A stretch of DNA of 64,000 nucleotides, from positions 1-64,000 of the forward strand of contig WSYB01000001.1 of NCBI GenBank assembly GCA_009773645.1, given 5' to 3'. Both the position numbers and the translations under genes were made by a program. The DNA is from Geobacteraceae bacterium (GTDB lineage Bacteria; Desulfobacterota; Desulfuromonadia; Geobacterales; Geobacteraceae). This document shows, in pieces, positions 60,872 through 64,000 of this stretch (position 1 is its first letter; each line of letters begins with the position of its first letter). The notes below the pieces were generated by a model, which was given only the letters and a program-made list of their open reading frames with translations, did not search any database and was not told the origin of the DNA.

Positions 60872-61627
60872 ATGCGCACACCCCTTATAGCCGGCAACTG
60901 GAAGCTCTATAAGACCACCGATGAGGCGATCACACTGGTAGATGGCCTAAAATCCCTGGTCAAGGACGTACGTAGTGTGGAAATCGTCGTCGCACCGGTT
61001 TTCACTGTCCTTGCAAACGTAAAGAAGGCCCTTACGGACACCAACATCCTCCTCTCCGGCCAGGACTGTTTCTGGGAGGAAGAAGGAGCATTTACCGGCG
61101 AAGTTTCCCCAAAAATGCTCCTGGATGCCGGCTGCAGCCATGTTATTATAGGCCACTCGGAGCGGCGGCAATACTTCAGCGAAACCGATGAAACAGTAAA
61201 CAAAAAGGTCAAGGCTGCACTAAAAGCAAACCTTTCCGTGCTGTTCTGCATAGGGGAAACCCTTGCGGAACGGGAGGCGGGAAAAACTTTCGACGTCATA
61301 AAAAAGCAGGTGACAGGCGGCCTGTCCGGCGTAACAAAGGAACAGCTCGACAAGGCCGTCATAGCCTATGAACCGGTCTGGGCGATCGGCACCGGCAAAA
61401 CAGCTTCCGACAGCCAGGCCCAGGAGGTCCATTCCTTTATCAGAGGAGTCGTAGCGGAACTCTTCGGTCGGGAGGAAGCCGACAACATAAGGATACTTTA
61501 CGGTGGCAGCGTGAAACCGGACAATATCAAGGGACTCATGGCCCAGCCGGACATTGACGGAGCGTTGGTAGGGGGCGCCAGTCTCAAAGCCGACTCATTC
61601 GCTTCCATTGTCCGTTTTGAAGAGTAA
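60872..61627 (+). CDS. tpiA: Triosephosphate isomerase
   Basis: 251 aa TIM barrel. MRTPLIAGNWKLYK at the start, His in VIIGHSERR, catalytic Glu in AYEPVWAIGTGK, and the phosphate-loop region GGSVKPDNIKGL. ATG at 60872 preceded by TTGGAG; the four-codon extension is not supported. Interconverts dihydroxyacetone phosphate and glyceraldehyde-3-phosphate. Confidence 0.97.
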   Translation: MRTPLIAGNWKLYKTTDEAITLVDGLKSLVKDVRSVEIVVAPVFTVLANVKKALTDTNILLSGQDCFWEEEGAFTGEVSPKMLLDAGCSHVIIGHSERRQYFSETDETVNKKVKAALKANLSVLFCIGETLAEREAGKTFDVIKKQVTGGLSGVTKEQLDKAVIAYEPVWAIGTGKTASDSQAQEVHSFIRGVVAELFGREEADNIRILYGGSVKPDNIKGLMAQPDIDGALVGGASLKADSFASIVRFEE

Positions 61628-61636
61628 TTAGTTTCT

Positions 61637-61655
61637 CATCCGGAGTTTCCGGATG
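61637..61655 (+). terminator. Hairpin downstream of tpiA
   Basis: CATCCGGA, loop GTT, TCCGGATG: a perfect 8-bp stem 10 bases after the tpiA stop. The downstream sequence is AT-rich but has no immediate T run, so it may stabilise the 3' end or weakly terminate. Confidence 0.5.
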
Positions 61656-61735
61656 TAAATAAATAATACTTTGATTTTTTTGGCTGTTATGCTATTAAGT
61701 ATTGCTTGTTAATTGTTCCGGAGGAAAACCCGATA

Positions 61736-62134
61736 ATGACAATCTTTCTGATCATACTTCACATCACGGTAAGCATTGCCCTGATTGCGATTGTTCTTCT
61801 GCAATCGGGAAAAGGTGCGGAAATGGGCGCATCCTTTGGCGCCAGCGGGAGTCAGTCGGTATTCGGTGCGGGCGGCGGAAGCACCTTTATGAGCAAACTG
61901 ACCACCGGCGCCGCCATCATCTTCATGCTGACCTCTCTTACCCTGGCATACTTATCCGGTCAACCGGGCAGTTCCTCCATTATGTCGTCCAAAGGAACTT
62001 CCAAGGTTGCACCACAGAAACCAGCGCTTCCTGCACAGCAACCGGGAAAACCGGCAACCGTCCCGGCTGCAACACCGCAACCGGCACCGCAGGCGCCACA
62101 AACTCCCCAGGCGCCGGCAACGCCTAAAAAGTAA
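61736..62134 (+). CDS. secG: Preprotein translocase subunit SecG
   Basis: 132 aa. Two membrane helices (about residues 3-22 and 53-72) around the conserved loop LLQSGKGAEMGASFGASGSQ, then a long Ala/Pro/Gln-rich cytoplasmic tail (about 45 residues) typical of deltaproteobacterial SecG. Assists SecYE export. ATG at 61736 has a CCGGAGGAAAA site. Follows tpiA, as often in bacteria, with a tRNA-Leu downstream. Confidence 0.93.
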   Translation: MTIFLIILHITVSIALIAIVLLQSGKGAEMGASFGASGSQSVFGAGGGSTFMSKLTTGAAIIFMLTSLTLAYLSGQPGSSSIMSSKGTSKVAPQKPALPAQQPGKPATVPAATPQPAPQAPQTPQAPATPKK

Positions 62135-62153
62135 AGTCATATTCAATTTCCTG

Positions 62154-62182
62154 TTGACACCCAGCAGGCTTAATGATAAATA
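62154..62182 (+). promoter_or_regulatory. Promoter upstream of the tRNA-Leu region
   Basis: TTGACA (62154-62159), 17 bases, TAAATA (62177-62182). It precedes the tRNA fragment at 62197 by 14 bases, the usual place for a tRNA promoter, and may drive the intact tRNA-Leu. Confidence 0.6.
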
Positions 62183-62196
62183 GATTGCTCTTTCCT

Positions 62197-62235
62197 GCCG
62201 AAGTGGTGGAATTGGCAGACACGCCGTCTTGAGGG
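62197..62235 (+). pseudogene. 5' half of a tRNA-Leu(GAG) gene
   Basis: GCCGAAG acceptor strand, TGG, D-arm TGGAATTGGCAGACACG, anticodon 5' stem CCGTC and loop TTGAGGG (anticodon GAG). Right after the loop the sequence changes to AATCAAATC, with no 3' anticodon stem, variable arm, T-arm or acceptor. A complete gene of the same specificity follows 77 bases later. Confidence 0.85.
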
Positions 62236-62312
62236 AATCAAATCTTTAATCAGTCGTTATTTCAGGCTGTTTTCACTCAGTTTTTAGGCACACTTTTCGT
62301 GCACTTTGCAGC

Positions 62313-62399
62313 GCGGTCATGGCGGAATTGGTAGACGCACCAGCTTGAGGGGCTGGCGGGGGTTCCCCCGTGGGAGTTCGACTCTCCCTGACCGCACCA
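62313..62399 (+). tRNA. tRNA-Leu (anticodon GAG)
   Basis: 87 nt including encoded CCA. Acceptor GCGGTCA pairs with TGACCGC. The anticodon stem is CCAGC/GCTGG with loop TTGAGGG. A long variable arm (GGGGGTTCCCCC) marks class II. T-arm GGGAGTTCGACTCTCCC. Discriminator A. Reads CUC/CUU codons. Followed by a terminator. Confidence 0.97.
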
Positions 62400-62434
62400 A
62401 GTTTAACTTCTTTTTCTTGAAACAGACTGGTAAC

Positions 62435-62470
62435 AAAAAAGCCCATGAAGGTAGAATTCACGGGCTTTTA
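62435..62470. terminator. Bidirectional rho-independent terminator after tRNA-Leu
   Basis: AAAAGCCC-A-TGAA, loop GGTAGA, ATTCA-C-GGGCTTTT. Stem of 12 with one mismatch, A and T runs on both sides. Lies between the tRNA (plus) and the activator gene (minus). Confidence 0.85.
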
Positions 62471-62514
62471 TTATTGTTCTCACGCTTACTGGAGCAATCC
62501 ATTGTGGCAAGCTG

Positions 62515-64000
62515 TCAGGAGATGCCGTACTCTTTCATCTTGCGATAAAGGGTATTTCTGCCGATGCCCAGCTTGGCGGCAGCCTTCTGAATATTTCCTT
62601 CGTAAAACGCCAGGGCTTCTGAGATGACATCGTTCTCAACTTCCCGCAAGGACTTGATTTGGGTTATCTTTGCTTCCATTTTCGGCAGCTCCCGGCTATG
62701 GAAGTCCAGCAGTTCAGCAGTCAGAATACCGTCCTCTCCCGCCCGAATTATCGCCCTCTCAATCGCATTCTCAAGTTCCCTGATATTGCCGGGCCAGGTG
62801 TGCGACTGGATTTTTCTCAAAAAACCATCCTGGATATGGATCGCGTTTCTGTTGAGCTTTATCGCGATCTTCTGCGCCAGATGCCCGGTGAGAATGGGGA
62901 GGTCTTCGATTCTTTCCCGCAGTGATGGAATTCGTATGCCCAGGACGTTCAGCCGGTAGTAGAGGTCCTGCCTGAAATTCCCGTTCTGCGCCTCGGCATT
63001 CAGGTCCTTATGGGTGGCGGCGATAATCCGGATATCGACCTGCCTTTCCTTGGCGGAGCCGATTCGGGCGACCTTCTTCTCCTGGATCACCCGCAACAGC
63101 TTCGCCTGCACGCTGAGAGACATGTCGCCGATTTCATCAAGAAAAATCGTGCCGCTATCGGCAATCTCGAACTTGCCCGCCTGCCCTCCCCTTTTCGCAC
63201 CGGTAAAAGCCCCCTCTTCGTAACCAAACAGCTCGCTCTCGATGAGGTTTTCCGGCAAAGCGGCACAGTTGATGGCAATGAACTGGCGGTCCCTTCTCGG
63301 ACTGGCATTGTGAATGGCTTGGGCGAAGAGTTCCTTGCCGGTCCCGCTTTCACCGTTAATGAGGATGGTCGAGGAACTGGCGGCCGCCAGTCTGGCCCAC
63401 TCCTTGGATGCTGCAATGGCCGAACTCTCCCCGACAATATCGTCAAATGTATAGAAGTGTGAATGGAGGATCGTCGGACGCTTTGCCGGCTGCCGGTTGT
63501 TCATCTCGCGGAAGACCGCCACCGCGCCTATGATCCCTCCGGAATCGTCCCGCAGCAGCGAGGCGGAGCTGTATATCTTCTTCCCCATCTTCTCAATTAT
63601 GATTTCCCTGTCCTCGTACTCCACTCCGTCCGAGAGGACTTGCAGAATCGTCGGTCGAGCGTTGTATACCTGCTCCACATGTCGGCCCTTAACGAGGGCC
63701 GGATTCACTCCGAAGATCTCCGCCCCCTTTGCGTTGATTTCCGTCACGATACCGTTGTTATTGATTGAAATGAGTCCATCGGACATGTTTTCAAGAAGGG
63801 TATTGGAGTATCGGTAGGCCATATAGAGTTTGTCGGTGGCTTTTTGCAAACGGAGCTGGTTTTCTATGGCATTGACTGCGGCTACGACCATGCCAAGGGT
63901 GTGGGCATTGGCAAAGCGGTAATCGCCGCTTATATCAAGGATTCCTGCCATAGCCCCTTCCGGATCATATATAGGCGATGCCGAACAGGTCAGGAAGTGA
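62515..64000 (-). CDS. Sigma-54-dependent activator (5' end beyond the window)
   Basis: At least 494 aa; the frame runs off the right edge ([20 protein letters not shown], an AcoR-like GAF segment, at the edge). Then a PAS domain (about 250 residues before the AAA+), the AAA+ domain with Walker [15 protein letters not shown], the sigma-54 contact loop [10 protein letters not shown], Walker [10 protein letters not shown], and a C-terminal Fis-type helix-turn-helix ([19 protein letters not shown]). Activates sigma-54 promoters. Effector unknown. Confidence 0.93.
   Translation of the reverse strand, partial: HFLTCSASPIYDPEGAMAGILDISGDYRFANAHTLGMVVAAVNAIENQLRLQKATDKLYMAYRYSNTLLENMSDGLISINNNGIVTEINAKGAEIFGVNPALVKGRHVEQVYNARPTILQVLSDGVEYEDREIIIEKMGKKIYSSASLLRDDSGGIIGAVAVFREMNNRQPAKRPTILHSHFYTFDDIVGESSAIAASKEWARLAAASSSTILINGESGTGKELFAQAIHNASPRRDRQFIAINCAALPENLIESELFGYEEGAFTGAKRGGQAGKFEIADSGTIFLDEIGDMSLSVQAKLLRVIQEKKVARIGSAKERQVDIRIIAATHKDLNAEAQNGNFRQDLYYRLNVLGIRIPSLRERIEDLPILTGHLAQKIAIKLNRNAIHIQDGFLRKIQSHTWPGNIRELENAIERAIIRAGEDGILTAELLDFHSRELPKMEAKITQIKSLREVENDVISEALAFYEGNIQKAAAKLGIGRNTLYRKMKEYGIS

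Overview
The window is about 64 kb of a Gram-negative bacterial chromosome. Gene content and order match Geobacteraceae (Geobacter/Geotalea, Desulfuromonadia): the yceD-rpmF-plsX-fabHDG-acpP-fabF-rpiB-glyA run, rimP-nusA-ylxRQ-infB-rbfA-nrnA-truB-rpsO-pnp, a MASE-type sensor kinase beside a REC-PAS-SpoIIE regulator, a fused PurS-PurL, and gap-pgk-tpi-secG followed by a tRNA-Leu. The family assignment is inference from synteny; no database search was possible.

Layout. 1-2750 is accessory DNA: the end of an IS21-like element, then minus-strand genes (a frameshifted VOC protein, an NAD(P)-binding protein, a 5'-truncated hypothetical) separated by attC-like hairpins, then a RelE/ParE toxin-antitoxin pair. 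I read this as an eroded integron cassette array without an integrase. 2928-10972 (minus) holds the fatty-acid/phospholipid operon ending in rpiB and glyA. 11207-25098 (minus) is a translation and RNA-metabolism operon running from rimP to pnp, continued by an M16 protease, dut, an M29 aminopeptidase and a YciO-family gene. 25210-29620 (minus) holds a CBS/DRTGG pyrophosphatase, an O-methyltransferase, a small membrane protein and ychF. 29693-39184 combines signal transduction with the EF-P system (efp and epmA on plus, epmB on minus). 39269-43445 holds pyrD-pyrK-rimI (minus) and the divergent purM-purN (plus). 43571-46580 is a second accessory island: a zeta-like toxin with a small partner, then mazE-mazF-fic-ykgJ. 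46705-54995 (minus) is purB-mscS-purL-purQ-purF-pyrE. 55091-58173 holds a metallo-beta-lactamase-fold hydrolase and a sensor kinase. 58477-62134 (plus) is gap-pgk-tpiA-secG, followed by tRNA-Leu and a sigma-54 activator cut by the right edge.

The signal that ordinary annotation does not explain is a family of seven-base tandem arrays, often as two complementary arms forming a hairpin. There are at least ten copies with different heptamer sequences but the same period of 7, nine of them in the short spacers of co-directional genes (6356, 13301, 17242, 20088, 24593, 40235, 42751, 48730, 60788). One copy (34351-34430) lies in frame inside the ATPase domain of a histidine kinase, and one (42751-42771) supplies the ribosome-binding site and the GTG start of purN. 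Two other dispersed repeat families overlap gene ends (truB tail; stop codon of the metallo-beta-lactamase-fold gene).

Broken genes: the DHH phosphoesterase nrnA carries a perfect 20-bp tandem duplication that shifts its frame, the VOC gene lacks one base, and a tRNA-Leu(GAG) is reduced to its 5' half just upstream of an intact tRNA-Leu(GAG).
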